Positions 5,880-13,901 are shown, numbered from the stretch's first letter. The stretch: 17,724 bases of DNA from Gammaproteobacteria bacterium UBA3067 (GCA_002366835.1 DFBZ01000144.1:1-17724); one strand, 5' to 3'. Translations and numbers: made by a program. Notes: generated from the sequence alone by a model not told the origin.

Positions 5880-8375
5880 TCAGCCCTTATTATCATCCAG
5901 AAGTTCATCGATATCGATATCAAGGTCAAAGTCTTCATCCAGGTCGGTAATTTCATCTTCCCCACCTGCTTCCGGTTCATCTAGGCTCTCTTCGTCAGAG
6001 CCCTCTTCAGCGGCCGCACTTTTGTCAGCATTTGAGGGCAAGTCGTCTTCCATTGAGTCTTCCCCAATATCCGCATCCTCCAAAAGCGAGTCATCCAGAT
6101 CAATACTTTCAAGGTCCGTTTCATCTCCCTGATCTTCAAAACCCTCTAGATCATCAAGTTCGGACTCCAAGTCATTATCGAGAAGAATTTCATCACTCAA
6201 ATCAGACTCATCGTCCATCTCCAGCTCTTCGGCACCCAGGTCATCCAAACCTGAGTCATCGCCGCTGAGTATCTTTGTATCCACCTCCTCGATTTCCTTT
6301 TTGGAGTCGGCACCACTAGCTGCCTGAGCAGAAGGTTTAGCTTTTTTGCCCTCTTTGGCTTTTTGTTTCTCCTCCCCAAGCTCACCTTCCTGAGAGGATT
6401 TTCGTTTTTTAATGAATTTGTAAATGCCATATCCCGCCGCTATCAACAAGCCGTTAACACCAATCAAAATTGCAATCAGCACCCCGGTTCCCAATGATTC
6501 AAAGAAGCCAGGAGGCTGCTCTACAGAATCAATAGGGGTTTGAGGCTCCTGGGTTTCTGGTGTGGCTTCTGGTGTGGCTTCTGGTGTGGTTTCAGGTGGC
6601 GCTTCAACTATTTTTTCAGCTGGCTTTTCTTCCTCTTTCTTAGCGACAGCGCTCTCTTTAGGAGGCTCTGGCTGTATGCTTGAAGGTGGCTCCGACTCCT
6701 CCTTAGAGCTATCAGCAGCAGCCCCTGCGGTATCAGATTCAACAGATGGAGTCTCATCCTGCTCAGGCACATACCCCTCAGGATAATAGAGCACCTCAGC
6801 TGCGCGGGTCTGATAATCCACAAAGCGGCCGGACTTCGTCTTGCCCTTCACTTTTACGATATAGCTGTATTTTCCCGCCCCCGAAAAAGGTGCGGCCTGT
6901 CCTAACCATTGGTTAATCTCATTTCGTTCGAGGTTAATTTCCTCACTTTGATCATTCTCATCTGAAAAAACCAATGTCATGTTGGTTTTATCTTCCTCCA
7001 ATAAACCACCCTCTTCGCGAACGGCGATTTTATACACTGCGATAGGACTGTTTTCATCCAGCTCTACCTCAACATTGACCAACTCTTCAAACACCTTCAC
7101 TTTTTGTACGCTCTGACGCGTGAAAGTTTTTCCATCGGCGATAATCGTGAATACATGCTCACCAGCCACCAGTGTTTTACCAAACTTGGCGAAGAAATTT
7201 CCCGGTTCTGTCATTCCTTTACGAGACTTACCGCCCAGACTGGCCGACCACTGACGACCGCCTACATGCTGCTGACTCACTTTCAAGTCAACCAGATCAA
7301 GAAACTCTTCTTTTTCAAGCAGCTTACCCTCTTCCAGTAGGCGCATATGTATCCCAACCCGCTCTCCTAACAGAATATTTCTAGGCAGTTCATCGACAGA
7401 TAATTTTAAATCACTCACCACCGTGACACGGTTACTGATGTCTATATCAGCAATGAGCCGCCACTCCCCTAGCTGTGGCTTGCTAACGGTAATCAAATCG
7501 TAAGCGTCCGTTGCCAACCAACTGAGTGATTTTAAGCCACTGCGTCGTGACAGCTTCCTTCCATCCGGTGTTTGCAATAAAGTGGGCGGAGAGTTCTTTC
7601 CTTTAAAAACAAGTGCCGTAAATTCATCCACACTTCCATCAATAGAAAAATAATTTTCATCAAGCGGCACTTGGTCCTGAGGTACGGCATTATCAAAGGT
7701 TTGTAAAAATGCTTTAGGAAGATGGGCAGCATTAAGAACAGTTTGAAAGACGCCTTCTGTCTCAAGTGCTAAGCGCTGCATAAGTTTTGCATCAGCGAGC
7801 TCAGAAAGAGCAATGGTGTGCACGGTGACACCCTTTTGTCGTAGCTGCGGAAGCAATTTTTCTACAATCCGCTCCCGCTCCCGGTAGTTGTCCGACATAT
7901 TGCGGGAAATGTCCACCACGCCATCTGTCAGTAATATCAAACTACGGCGCGCAGTAGGATCTGGCTTTTTCCAACCGGCAGTAGCCACCTCGATGGCTTT
8001 ACCAATATTGGTATACATGGCAACCGAATTGATTTTCTGGATTTCTTTTGATGCTATGTTTTTCCACGATTCATTTACAAGGCCATGGGGAACCAACATA
8101 TTGACATATTTCCCAAAGGTCCAAATACCCGCTTTGCTGCCTTCAGGCAATAGGCCAATCAGTAATTCTGAGGCTGGAATACGCAGATTTTTAGGATCAC
8201 TCTTCTTCATGCTGCCGGAAATATCGATCACTACGCGCACATCCGATGACAGGTCTGGCGCGAGCATCTCCAGCTCTTCAGCAGCAAACGAAATAGAAAC
8301 TGAAAGACTTAAAAATAAAACCAGCGTGTAGAGACAGAAAACAGAAACTGAGAGGCAACGTTTGAGATAAAACAA
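5880..8375 (-). CDS. VWA-domain single-pass membrane protein with acidic cytoplasmic tail (TIGR03503-like)
   Basis: The protein has 831 residues. The TTG start at 8375 is preceded by AAGGA at 7-nt spacing. Residues 1-31 are a signal peptide (core LVLFLSLSVSISFA). A von Willebrand factor A domain covers about 45-235 with a complete metal-ion-dependent adhesion site: D51-I-S53-G-S55, T122 and D151 (LLTDG). Residues 240-530 look like beta-sandwich modules with YSYIVKVKGKTKSGRF near the end. A Pro/Glu/Thr-rich linker (540-622) containing ATPE repeats leads to one transmembrane helix (about 629-653) followed by basic IKKRK, which places the VWA part in the periplasm. The last 140 residues are extremely rich in Asp and Glu. 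The layout fits the gammaproteobacterial family TIGR03503, whose function is not established; this assignment is from memory of the architecture. The MIDAS suggests metal-dependent protein binding. Confidence 0.85.
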   Translation of the reverse strand: MFYLKRCLSVSVFCLYTLVLFLSLSVSISFAAEELEMLAPDLSSDVRVVIDISGSMKKSDPKNLRIPASELLIGLLPEGSKAGIWTFGKYVNMLVPHGLVNESWKNIASKEIQKINSVAMYTNIGKAIEVATAGWKKPDPTARRSLILLTDGVVDISRNMSDNYRERERIVEKLLPQLRQKGVTVHTIALSELADAKLMQRLALETEGVFQTVLNAAHLPKAFLQTFDNAVPQDQVPLDENYFSIDGSVDEFTALVFKGKNSPPTLLQTPDGRKLSRRSGLKSLSWLATDAYDLITVSKPQLGEWRLIADIDISNRVTVVSDLKLSVDELPRNILLGERVGIHMRLLEEGKLLEKEEFLDLVDLKVSQQHVGGRQWSASLGGKSRKGMTEPGNFFAKFGKTLVAGEHVFTIIADGKTFTRQSVQKVKVFEELVNVEVELDENSPIAVYKIAVREEGGLLEEDKTNMTLVFSDENDQSEEINLERNEINQWLGQAAPFSGAGKYSYIVKVKGKTKSGRFVDYQTRAAEVLYYPEGYVPEQDETPSVESDTAGAAADSSKEESEPPSSIQPEPPKESAVAKKEEEKPAEKIVEAPPETTPEATPEATPETQEPQTPIDSVEQPPGFFESLGTGVLIAILIGVNGLLIAAGYGIYKFIKKRKSSQEGELGEEKQKAKEGKKAKPSAQAASGADSKKEIEEVDTKILSGDDSGLDDLGAEELEMDDESDLSDEILLDNDLESELDDLEGFEDQGDETDLESIDLDDSLLEDADIGEDSMEDDLPSNADKSAAAEEGSDEESLDEPEAGGEDEITDLDEDFDLDIDIDELLDDNKG
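6555..6590. repeat. 12-bp in-frame tandem repeat (three units) in the VWA gene linker
   Basis: The unit TTCTGGTGTGGC occurs three times in a row (the third ends in T), with a degenerate fourth copy after it. On the coding strand it encodes repeated Ala-Thr-Pro-Glu in the Pro-rich linker before the transmembrane helix. Because 12 bp is a multiple of three, copy-number change would alter linker length without breaking the frame. Confidence 0.8.
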
Positions 8376-8468
8376 AAGAAGATCCTTTTCTTAAGTAGAT
8401 AGTAACTATTTAGCGAACCTTGCATTCGAGCAGAACAAAGCGGAAGCTTTTACGGACTCAGCCCTTTA

Positions 8469-8496
8469 TTTATAGTAAAAAGCGCCAATTAATCAA
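8469..8496 (-). promoter_or_regulatory. Candidate sigma70 promoter of the VWA gene
   Basis: On the minus strand TTGATT (8491-8496) and TATAAA (8469-8474) are separated by 16 bp. They sit about 95 nt before the TTG start, within the 150-bp spacer between the small membrane-protein gene and the VWA gene. No terminator hairpin was seen between these two genes, so read-through from upstream is also possible. Confidence 0.4.
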
Positions 8497-8525
8497 CTCT
8501 CTAGCGATCAAAGATTGATAGGCAT

Positions 8526-8855
8526 TCACCGTCTTTTAAGTGCGACGGAGAAAATAATGGTCAAAACAAATGCAAAGGATAATACGGACAACAAGGGCAC
8601 ACCGGCTCTTACCCAGAACTCACTGCCCTGAGCCAAAGCCTCGAACGCGGCAATTAAATAGGCCGGAGCCAAGTAGTCCTGTTCACTATAACTGAACCAG
8701 GGCATGAACAACACGACCATCATGCTTACACGCATTACGCGTTTTAGAAACAGCCAGGGAAGCGCATGTGTCACTTGCCAAAACGCAAAAAACAGCCCGT
8801 TCGCGGCCAATAAATAAACACCCCAGGCCATTAAATATTCTTCATGCGTCAGCAT
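8526..8855 (-). CDS. Small conserved membrane protein of unknown function
   Basis: The protein has 109 residues and a ribosome site GGTGGA just upstream; its ATG lies 6 nt after the ycgN stop, so it is co-transcribed with it. It shows about three hydrophobic segments: 8-27 (AWGVYLLAANGLFFAFW), 41-54 (RVSMMVVLFMPWF) and 84-105 (AGVPLLSVLSFAFVLTIIFS). A loop in the middle carries YSEQDYLAPAYLIAAFEAL. There is no cleavable signal peptide and no recognisable catalytic motif. It resembles the small hypothetical inner-membrane proteins often found behind ycgN in gammaproteobacteria, but I cannot name a family. It is the last gene of the dnaX-led operon. Confidence 0.75.
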   Translation of the reverse strand: MLTHEEYLMAWGVYLLAANGLFFAFWQVTHALPWLFLKRVMRVSMMVVLFMPWFSYSEQDYLAPAYLIAAFEALAQGSEFWVRAGVPLLSVLSFAFVLTIIFSVALKRR

Positions 8856-8861
8856 ATTTAT

Positions 8862-9308
8862 TTATTCCACCCATGTAATGACTCTTTCTTCCCAGGCATC
8901 CTCAGGAACGCTCGCCTCTGGTACAGCGCGACCAATAATGGAGTACCCAGCCTCCACCACCGATTGCCCACCACCGCTGATAAGAGGGTGCCACTCAGGC
9001 AGACTTTTCCCTTCAGCCACTAAGCGGTAAGCACAGGTTTTGGGCAGCCAGTGAAATTGCGGAATCAGCTCAACCGTAAGCTTAAGACACATTTCAACAC
9101 TATTTAAACGCTTCTGATAGTTTTTGCAGCCACCCTGCTCTAAGTCGTAAAGCTGACAAGCAAGATCAGTGTAGAATACCTCGCCAGTATCTTCATCTTC
9201 CAGCTTGTGCAAGCAACATTGGCCGCAACCATCACACAAAGATTCCCACTCGCTGGCACTCATTTCCTCAAGAGCTTTTGTTTGCCAAAACGCCCCTTCT
9301 AGCTTCAT
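8862..9308 (-). CDS. ycgN: YcgN family cysteine-cluster protein (UPF0260)
   Basis: The protein has 148 residues, the usual length of YcgN proteins. It carries the cysteine cluster C25-DG-C28-GQ-C31-C32 near the start, followed by C51, C61, C74 and C92, a spacing suited to metal or iron-sulfur binding. The segments SASEWESLCDGCGQCCL, LACQLYD and FHWLPKTCAYR are family hallmarks. No biochemical role is established for the family. Its ATG directly abuts the ycgL stop codon, indicating translational coupling. Confidence 0.92.
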   Translation of the reverse strand: MKLEGAFWQTKALEEMSASEWESLCDGCGQCCLHKLEDEDTGEVFYTDLACQLYDLEQGGCKNYQKRLNSVEMCLKLTVELIPQFHWLPKTCAYRLVAEGKSLPEWHPLISGGGQSVVEAGYSIIGRAVPEASVPEDAWEERVITWVE

Positions 9309-9590
9309 TTATTCGCCAGGCTCAGGCTTAAATAGATCAAGTAGATAGTCTTCCTTAGCCGGTGGCATTTGTAAGAAAAAACCCTTTTCCTGAATTTGAG
9401 CCATCACCTCTTCTACATCAACGCGGGCCAGTTTTTTCTCCCGGCGTAACAGTAAATCACCGAAATGAACCGGCGGCCCGAAGTGGTTTAATAAGGCTTC
9501 GGGCACCTTTTGAAATTTATCTTTTTTGTCCACGTAAAGATACATTTCATCTTTTTTGGAGGTTTTGTAAATAGAACACAACAACTTCAT
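9309..9590 (-). CDS. ycgL: YcgL domain protein
   Basis: This 93-residue small protein has the YcgL hallmarks: an N-terminal MKLLCSIYKTSKKDEMYLYV, then FQKVPEALLNHFGPP and the later GFFLQMPP. YcgL is a small alpha/beta domain of unknown function, conserved in gammaproteobacteria and often adjacent to rnd and ycgN, as here. Its ATG overlaps the rnd stop codon by 3 nt (ATGA arrangement), so expression is probably coupled to rnd. Confidence 0.92.
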   Translation of the reverse strand: MKLLCSIYKTSKKDEMYLYVDKKDKFQKVPEALLNHFGPPVHFGDLLLRREKKLARVDVEEVMAQIQEKGFFLQMPPAKEDYLLDLFKPEPGE

Positions 9591-10786
9591 TCTTCTTCCT
9601 TTCTAACAGAAGAGCGAGAGTAACTCTGCAAACGCTCAACAAGTGCCGCCTGACGAGAAATCTCTGCCGATAACACGGGAAGCAAGATAGCAGCACGCCA
9701 GCCTCGCAGCTCATCTTGCCAATCGTTAGTTTTTGATTTAAGCAGCTTCTGTAAAAGCCCCTCAAGGGTTTTACGGCGTAACAATAATTCTGGTTTTAAA
9801 TCCAAGGTTTTTGCTTTGTTAGAGGATGCTTTTTTTAAGCCATCTAGCAATGGCTTACTTTCTTTTCGCAACGGTGCTGGGATCATTTTAAATTGCGCAG
9901 CAGGGCTTTCTGCACGCACTTGCTCCACCAGGGAGAGAATCATTTCACCATAACGCGCCATTTCCCGCTTACCCAAACCTTGAATAGCACGTAAATCCGC
10001 TTCCGATACGGGCATTGCTTCTGCAATAGGAAGCAAGCAGGATTCCTGCAGAATAAAACCTCTTGGCCGATCGCGATTGCGTGCTTCTTCTTCCCGCCAC
10101 ATGCACAGAGCTTGCAAGAATCGCTGTTGGGTAGTGGAAAAGTGACAGGCATTACGGAATTTCAAATAATAAGTCAGCGCCACATCGGAGTTACGCCCTT
10201 GCTTAATGAGCCCTTGGCACTCCTCCTCCACCCAGTCCAACCTTTCTTTTTCTTCCAGGCGCGCCCTTAAAACCTGGTGTATATCGAGAAGAAAACGCAC
10301 ATCTTCAACGGCATAAGACAGCTGCGCGTCACTTAATGGTCTTTGCAACCAGTTGCTTCGCGTTTCATGCTTATCCAAATTAATATCATAAAGAGCCAAT
10401 ACCAGGCGCTGGTATCCCATCTGGGTATCCATGCCACAATAGGCTGCCGCTACTTGGGTATCAAAAATTGGAGTTGGCAATACGCCACAAAAATAGGCAA
10501 AAACATCAAGATCCTCCCCGCAGGCATGAAAAACCTTGGTAATCGATTCATCCGTTAGTACTGCAGAAAAAGGGGAAAAGTCCAAATCAGCGAGAGGGTC
10601 AATCAGATAAATCCCCTCTTTATCCGCCGCTTGAATCAGTCCCAAAATAGGATAAAAGGTGCGCTCCCGTATAAATTCCGTATCCAGGGCGATCGCTTTT
10701 TGTTGTCGCCAACGGGCACACAATGCTGCCAGTGAATCATTGTCGTTAATATAGGTGACGGGCAAATCCCGATTGGCGTTAGTCAA
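9587..10786 (-). CDS. rnd: Ribonuclease D
   Basis: This is a 3'-5' exoribonuclease of the DEDD family that helps mature the 3' ends of tRNA and other stable RNAs. The three exonuclease motifs are present (numbering from the TTG at 10786): I, A-LDTEFIRER with D35 and E37; II, HACGEDLDVF with D92; III, Y158-AVED162, giving the DEDDy type. An HRDC domain follows at about 215-290 (RDRPRGFILQESCLLPIAEA to LGKREMARYGEMI). The frame stays open to an ATG at 10864, but that start would overlap recR by 86 nt. Comparison with E. coli RNase D (MNYQMITTDDAL against VTYINDNDSL) favours a start near TTG 10786 or TTG 10765. TTG 10786 overlaps the recR end by 8 nt and has GGGAC about 9 nt upstream. The start choice is moderately sure; the identity is firm. 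Confidence 0.92.
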   Translation of the reverse strand: MTNANRDLPVTYINDNDSLAALCARWRQQKAIALDTEFIRERTFYPILGLIQAADKEGIYLIDPLADLDFSPFSAVLTDESITKVFHACGEDLDVFAYFCGVLPTPIFDTQVAAAYCGMDTQMGYQRLVLALYDINLDKHETRSNWLQRPLSDAQLSYAVEDVRFLLDIHQVLRARLEEKERLDWVEEECQGLIKQGRNSDVALTYYLKFRNACHFSTTQQRFLQALCMWREEEARNRDRPRGFILQESCLLPIAEAMPVSEADLRAIQGLGKREMARYGEMILSLVEQVRAESPAAQFKMIPAPLRKESKPLLDGLKKASSNKAKTLDLKPELLLRRKTLEGLLQKLLKSKTNDWQDELRGWRAAILLPVLSAEISRQAALVERLQSYSRSSVRKEEE

Positions 10787-11378
10787 GGCGTTTACGTCCC
10801 GAAAAGGCATAATTAAGGGTGCCGCCATCGGTATACTCCAGCTCGCCTCCCACTGGCACACCATGTGCGATGCGACTCACCGCCACAGAATAATCACGCA
10901 GGCTATCGGCAATATAATGCGCGGTTGCTTCCCCTTCTACGGTTGGGTTGGTGGCCACGATAATCTCCTCTATCTCTCCTTTGGCAGCTCGATCCACCAG
11001 CAGGCTGATGCCCAGTTGTTCAGGCCCGATGCCATCTAAGGGTGAAAGGTGACCCATCAATACGAAGTAAACCCCACTAAAACCACCCGACTGTTCAACG
11101 GCCAGGGCATCGGCAGGGCTTTCCACTATGCACATTAAGTTTTGATTACGAGAAGGGTTGCGGCATATTCTGCACAGCGGCTCTTCGCTATGGATTCGGC
11201 ACTGCGTGCAGTGGCCCACGCGCTCCATCGCTTCGTTCAAGTGTTTTGCCAGCTGTTTGCCGCCGTTTCGATTGTGTTCAAGCAGGTACAAGGCCATTCT
11301 CTGAGCGGTTTTTTTGCCAACTCCCGGCAAAACCGTCAGCGCCTCCACCAGGCGATCTGTTAAGGGGCTTAAACTCAT
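10779..11378 (-). CDS. recR: Recombination mediator protein RecR
   Basis: The protein has 199 residues, the normal RecR length. It contains an N-terminal helix-hairpin-helix (LTVLPGVGKKTAQRMAL), a C4 zinc finger (C57, C60, C69, C72), a Toprim domain (about 80-175, with CIVESPADALAVE and ATNPTVEGEATAHYI) and the C-terminal GVPVGGELEYTDGGTL segment. With RecO it loads RecA onto SSB-coated single-stranded DNA during gap repair. Its ATG overlaps the ybaB stop by 4 nt (ATGA), as in many bacteria, consistent with the dnaX-ybaB-recR operon. Confidence 0.97.
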   Translation of the reverse strand: MSLSPLTDRLVEALTVLPGVGKKTAQRMALYLLEHNRNGGKQLAKHLNEAMERVGHCTQCRIHSEEPLCRICRNPSRNQNLMCIVESPADALAVEQSGGFSGVYFVLMGHLSPLDGIGPEQLGISLLVDRAAKGEIEEIIVATNPTVEGEATAHYIADSLRDYSVAVSRIAHGVPVGGELEYTDGGTLNYAFSGRKRLD

Positions 11379-11719
11379 TTTGAATTTTTAAAGGGATTAA
11401 ATTCATCAGGAATGCTCATACCTGGGGCCATACCCGCCAGTTTATCCTTATTTTCCAGCTCCACCTTCCGCACGGCATCGTTCACAGCTGCGGCGAGCAG
11501 GTCTTCCAGAATGACTTTATCTTCCGATAGCAGGGAGTCATCAAGGCTGACTTTTTTAACATCATGCCGGCCATTCATTACCACCTGCACTAAACCTGCG
11601 CCAGATTCTCCCGTCACCTCTGCGTTGGCGAGATCATCTTGCATTTTCTTGACCTTCTCTTGCATTTGTTCCTGCATTTTTTTGGCCTGGCCCATTAAAC
11701 CGTCAAACGGGTTAGACAT
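11375..11719 (-). CDS. ybaB: YbaB/EbfC family nucleoid-associated protein
   Basis: This small 114-residue DNA-binding protein has a long N-terminal helix rich in Gln, Lys and Met (GLMGQAKKMQEQMQEKVKKM) and the family core VTGESGAGLVQVVMNGRHDV, then VSLDDSLL and LEDLLAAAVNDAVRKV. YbaB forms dimers and binds DNA as a nucleoid protein. AGGAG lies 8 nt before the ATG. It is placed between dnaX and recR, the classical order. Confidence 0.96.
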   Translation of the reverse strand: MSNPFDGLMGQAKKMQEQMQEKVKKMQDDLANAEVTGESGAGLVQVVMNGRHDVKKVSLDDSLLSEDKVILEDLLAAAVNDAVRKVELENKDKLAGMAPGMSIPDEFNPFKNSK

Positions 11720-11842
11720 AGTGTTTCTCCTGCTTAAATTGCTCTTTATTGTTTATCAGTTTAGTCGACCTGAAATATCTAGAGGCCTTGTAACGATTCA
11801 GCTTGCGTACAAATATGGGGGTGAGCTAGGCAGTTACAACAC

Positions 11843-13711
11843 CTAGTGAGTCACCCGGGGTTTGATCGACCCCACTTCAACACGGGCATCAAACTGCTCA
11901 ATCAGCGCTCGGATACCCGGGTTTTCAGCAATGCTTTGTTCGGCGGCCGCTTGTTGCTGTGCTTGTCGCTGCTCGTCCAACTGCTGCGGGGTCGGTGTTT
12001 GAACCTTCCCAACCTCTATTTTCAGTTTTACGGAATGCCCCAAGTGCTCTTCCAGTGCTTGCTTAATGACGGCTTCCCGCGCGTGCTGAAGCAAAATAGC
12101 ATGTTTTTGATCAAGCACTAGATTATAAGCGCCTGTGTTTTCTGGACCAGTAATCAAACAGCAGTTTCGGGCTAGGTTTAAGGCTGCACCACTTAGGGAA
12201 AGCTGGGGCAGTAATTGCCCCCAAGAAAGGCTTCCTTGCTGGGACTCGTGTTCTGATTGCGCTGGAGACTCTGGCGCACTTAACTCTGAAGCCTGGGAAA
12301 GAGGTGCGGACGCGGGAAAAGCATCTGCGCTCAAATTCGCCTTTTCTAATGGTGGCGGTGCGGGCTGATGAGGATTGTCCGTCGCGCTGCTAATTAATTT
12401 TTTTTTTACTGCCTGAGGTGATTCAGGTGAGGAAGGGCTGGGTTTAGGGTCACCGGAAGAGAGCGTATTCAACTTATCTCTCACTGACTGCAAGCCACCC
12501 CCAGCCGTAGGGCCTCTGCCCCTTTCATTCTGCTTAGCAGAGCTGCGCTGAGGTGAAGGTTTGCCGCCAGCAGGAGGAGGAGAGCCATTAGCAGAAGACG
12601 CGCCACTGCTCGCCATACCATGAGGGCGAAACAACAGCATGCGCAACAACACCATTTCTAAACCACGGCGTGCGTCCGGCACCAAGGGCATATCTTTACG
12701 CCCCATCAAGGCGACTTGATAAAACAGTTGCACATCTTCTGCGGTGAGCTGTGCAGCCAGGCTCTGAATCACATCCGCTTCAGTGCTGCCTTCTTGATCA
12801 TCGTCGCTATAACCCGGCACCGCTTGAGCAATACTAAGGCGGTGTAAAAGAGTAATCAGCTCAGCAAGAATATCGTTGTAATCAGGGCTTTGCTCAGACA
12901 GCTGTGCCACTGCCTGTAATAACGCAGCGGCATCCCCGTCAGCAAGACGCTGCAATAGAAGCAATACGGCACTGCGGTCAACGGTTCCCAGCATGGTGCG
13001 CACTTCATCGCTCTGAAGCTGCCCATTGCCATAAGCGATAGCCTGATCAGTGAGGCTCAAGGCATCACGCATACTGCCATTAGCTGCCCTGGCTAGTTCC
13101 CACAAGGCTGGCTCATCAAAGCCGATCACTTCCTGTCCCAGTACATTTTTCAAATGACCTACGATTCGCTCTGGCGTCATGGCCTTGAGATTAAATTGTA
13201 GGCAGCGACTCAAAATAGTCACCGGCAATTTTTGCGGATCGGTAGTAGCAAGTAGAAACTTAACGTGGGGAGGCGGTTCTTCTAGGGTTTTCAGCAGCGC
13301 ATTAAAACTGTGCCCAGATAGCATATGTACTTCATCGATCAGGTAGACCTTATAACGACCACCAGAAGGCGCATATTGCACATTATCAAGCAGCTCGCGA
13401 GTGTCTTCCACACGGGTACGTGAGGCCGCATCAACTTCAATTAGATCGATAAAGCTGCCTGCATCCACCTGCGTGCAGGCGGAACACTGACCACAAGGCT
13501 GAGAACTCACGCCACTCTCACAGTTCAAACACTTGGCAAAAATGCGTGCGATGGTGGTTTTACCAACACCACGGGTGCCGGTAAACAAGTAGGCATGGTG
13601 CAGTCGGTTTTGATCAAGGGCATTCACTAAGGCCTGTAATACGTGGGTTTGTCCCACCATTTCCTTAAATGAACGTGGTCGCCACTTGCGGGCAAGAACC
13701 TGGTAACTCAT
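11843..13711 (-). CDS. dnaX: DNA polymerase III subunit tau/gamma (clamp loader)
   Basis: The 622-residue tau form starts at the canonical MSYQVLARKWRPRSF (ATG 13711). A longer frame from TTG 13759 would add 16 unconserved residues. The AAA+ core has Walker A GTRGVGKT (45-52), zinc ligands C64, C73, C76 and C79, Walker B LIDEVHM (124-130) and the SRC sensor/arginine-finger motif (168-170). A Pro/Ser-rich linker (about 375-490) is followed by the tau-specific C-terminal part, which in E. coli binds the polymerase and DnaB helicase. Codons 435-438 (GTA AAA AAA AAA) form an A10 run. A -1 shift reads Ile-Asn-stop and a +1 shift reads Asn-stop, giving a 440- or 438-residue gamma-like product, close to the 431 residues of E. 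coli gamma. A mixture of tau and gamma from one gene is therefore likely. It leads the operon ybaB-recR-rnd-ycgL-ycgN. Confidence 0.96.
   Translation of the reverse strand: MSYQVLARKWRPRSFKEMVGQTHVLQALVNALDQNRLHHAYLFTGTRGVGKTTIARIFAKCLNCESGVSSQPCGQCSACTQVDAGSFIDLIEVDAASRTRVEDTRELLDNVQYAPSGGRYKVYLIDEVHMLSGHSFNALLKTLEEPPPHVKFLLATTDPQKLPVTILSRCLQFNLKAMTPERIVGHLKNVLGQEVIGFDEPALWELARAANGSMRDALSLTDQAIAYGNGQLQSDEVRTMLGTVDRSAVLLLLQRLADGDAAALLQAVAQLSEQSPDYNDILAELITLLHRLSIAQAVPGYSDDDQEGSTEADVIQSLAAQLTAEDVQLFYQVALMGRKDMPLVPDARRGLEMVLLRMLLFRPHGMASSGASSANGSPPPAGGKPSPQRSSAKQNERGRGPTAGGGLQSVRDKLNTLSSGDPKPSPSSPESPQAVKKKLISSATDNPHQPAPPPLEKANLSADAFPASAPLSQASELSAPESPAQSEHESQQGSLSWGQLLPQLSLSGAALNLARNCCLITGPENTGAYNLVLDQKHAILLQHAREAVIKQALEEHLGHSVKLKIEVGKVQTPTPQQLDEQRQAQQQAAAEQSIAENPGIRALIEQFDARVEVGSIKPRVTH
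12398..12407 (-). promoter_or_regulatory. A10 slippage/frameshift site in dnaX
   Basis: Ten consecutive T on the plus strand are ten A in the dnaX mRNA, read G-UA AAA AAA AAA UUA in frame. The next bases are UUAAUUAG: UAA lies in the +1 frame and UAG in the -1 frame, so any slip ends translation within one to three codons. The site is exactly at the tau/gamma junction expected by length. E. coli uses A-AAA-AAG with a -1 ribosomal shift. Thermus uses an A9 run with RNA polymerase slippage. I see no strong downstream hairpin and only a weak upstream CAGG, so transcriptional slippage, or a simple ribosomal slip, seems likelier than a stimulated frameshift. Confidence 0.7.
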
Positions 13712-13771
13712 AACACAGTATGCCCGTGTGAAATTTTCATCATTAGTTGGCTGCGACAAAATTACTTAAGA

Positions 13772-13790
13772 GGGAAAGTATTACTTTCCC
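13772..13790. repeat. Perfect 8-bp inverted repeat in the dnaX leader
   Basis: GGGAAAGT-ATT-ACTTTCCC is a perfect stem with a 3-nt loop, 61-79 nt before the dnaX ATG and about 110 nt downstream of ffs. On the minus strand it is followed by TCTTAAGTAATTTTG, which is not a proper U-run, so it is not a clear terminator. It could be a leader hairpin or an operator. Confidence 0.5.
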
Positions 13791-13901
13791 GAAATAAACG
13801 CCAAAGCCGAAGAGGCTTAAACGGGAAAAAAGGAATCATAGCCCATTAGAGGAGCAAAGAAAAACCGGGGAATTAAAACGGAGGGAATATAGAAGAAGAT
13901 T

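Noticed and set aside
5872..6132. Serine-rich plus-strand reading frame
   Set aside because: It is the antisense of the Asp/Glu-rich tail of the VWA protein; GAN/GAT codons read backwards give Ser-rich low complexity.
10787..10864. 26-residue N-terminal extension of RNase D from ATG 10864
   Set aside because: It would lie inside recR and has no counterpart in E. coli RNase D; a TTG start at the recR end fits better.
11820..11855. Possible hairpin after dnaX (CTAGG ... CCTAG)
   Set aside because: Only a 5-bp stem, without a U-run; genes downstream are in the same operon, so termination is not expected.
13712..13759. 16-residue N-terminal extension of DnaX from TTG 13759
   Set aside because: DnaX proteins begin at MSYQVLARKWRP; the extension is not conserved and includes part of the leader.
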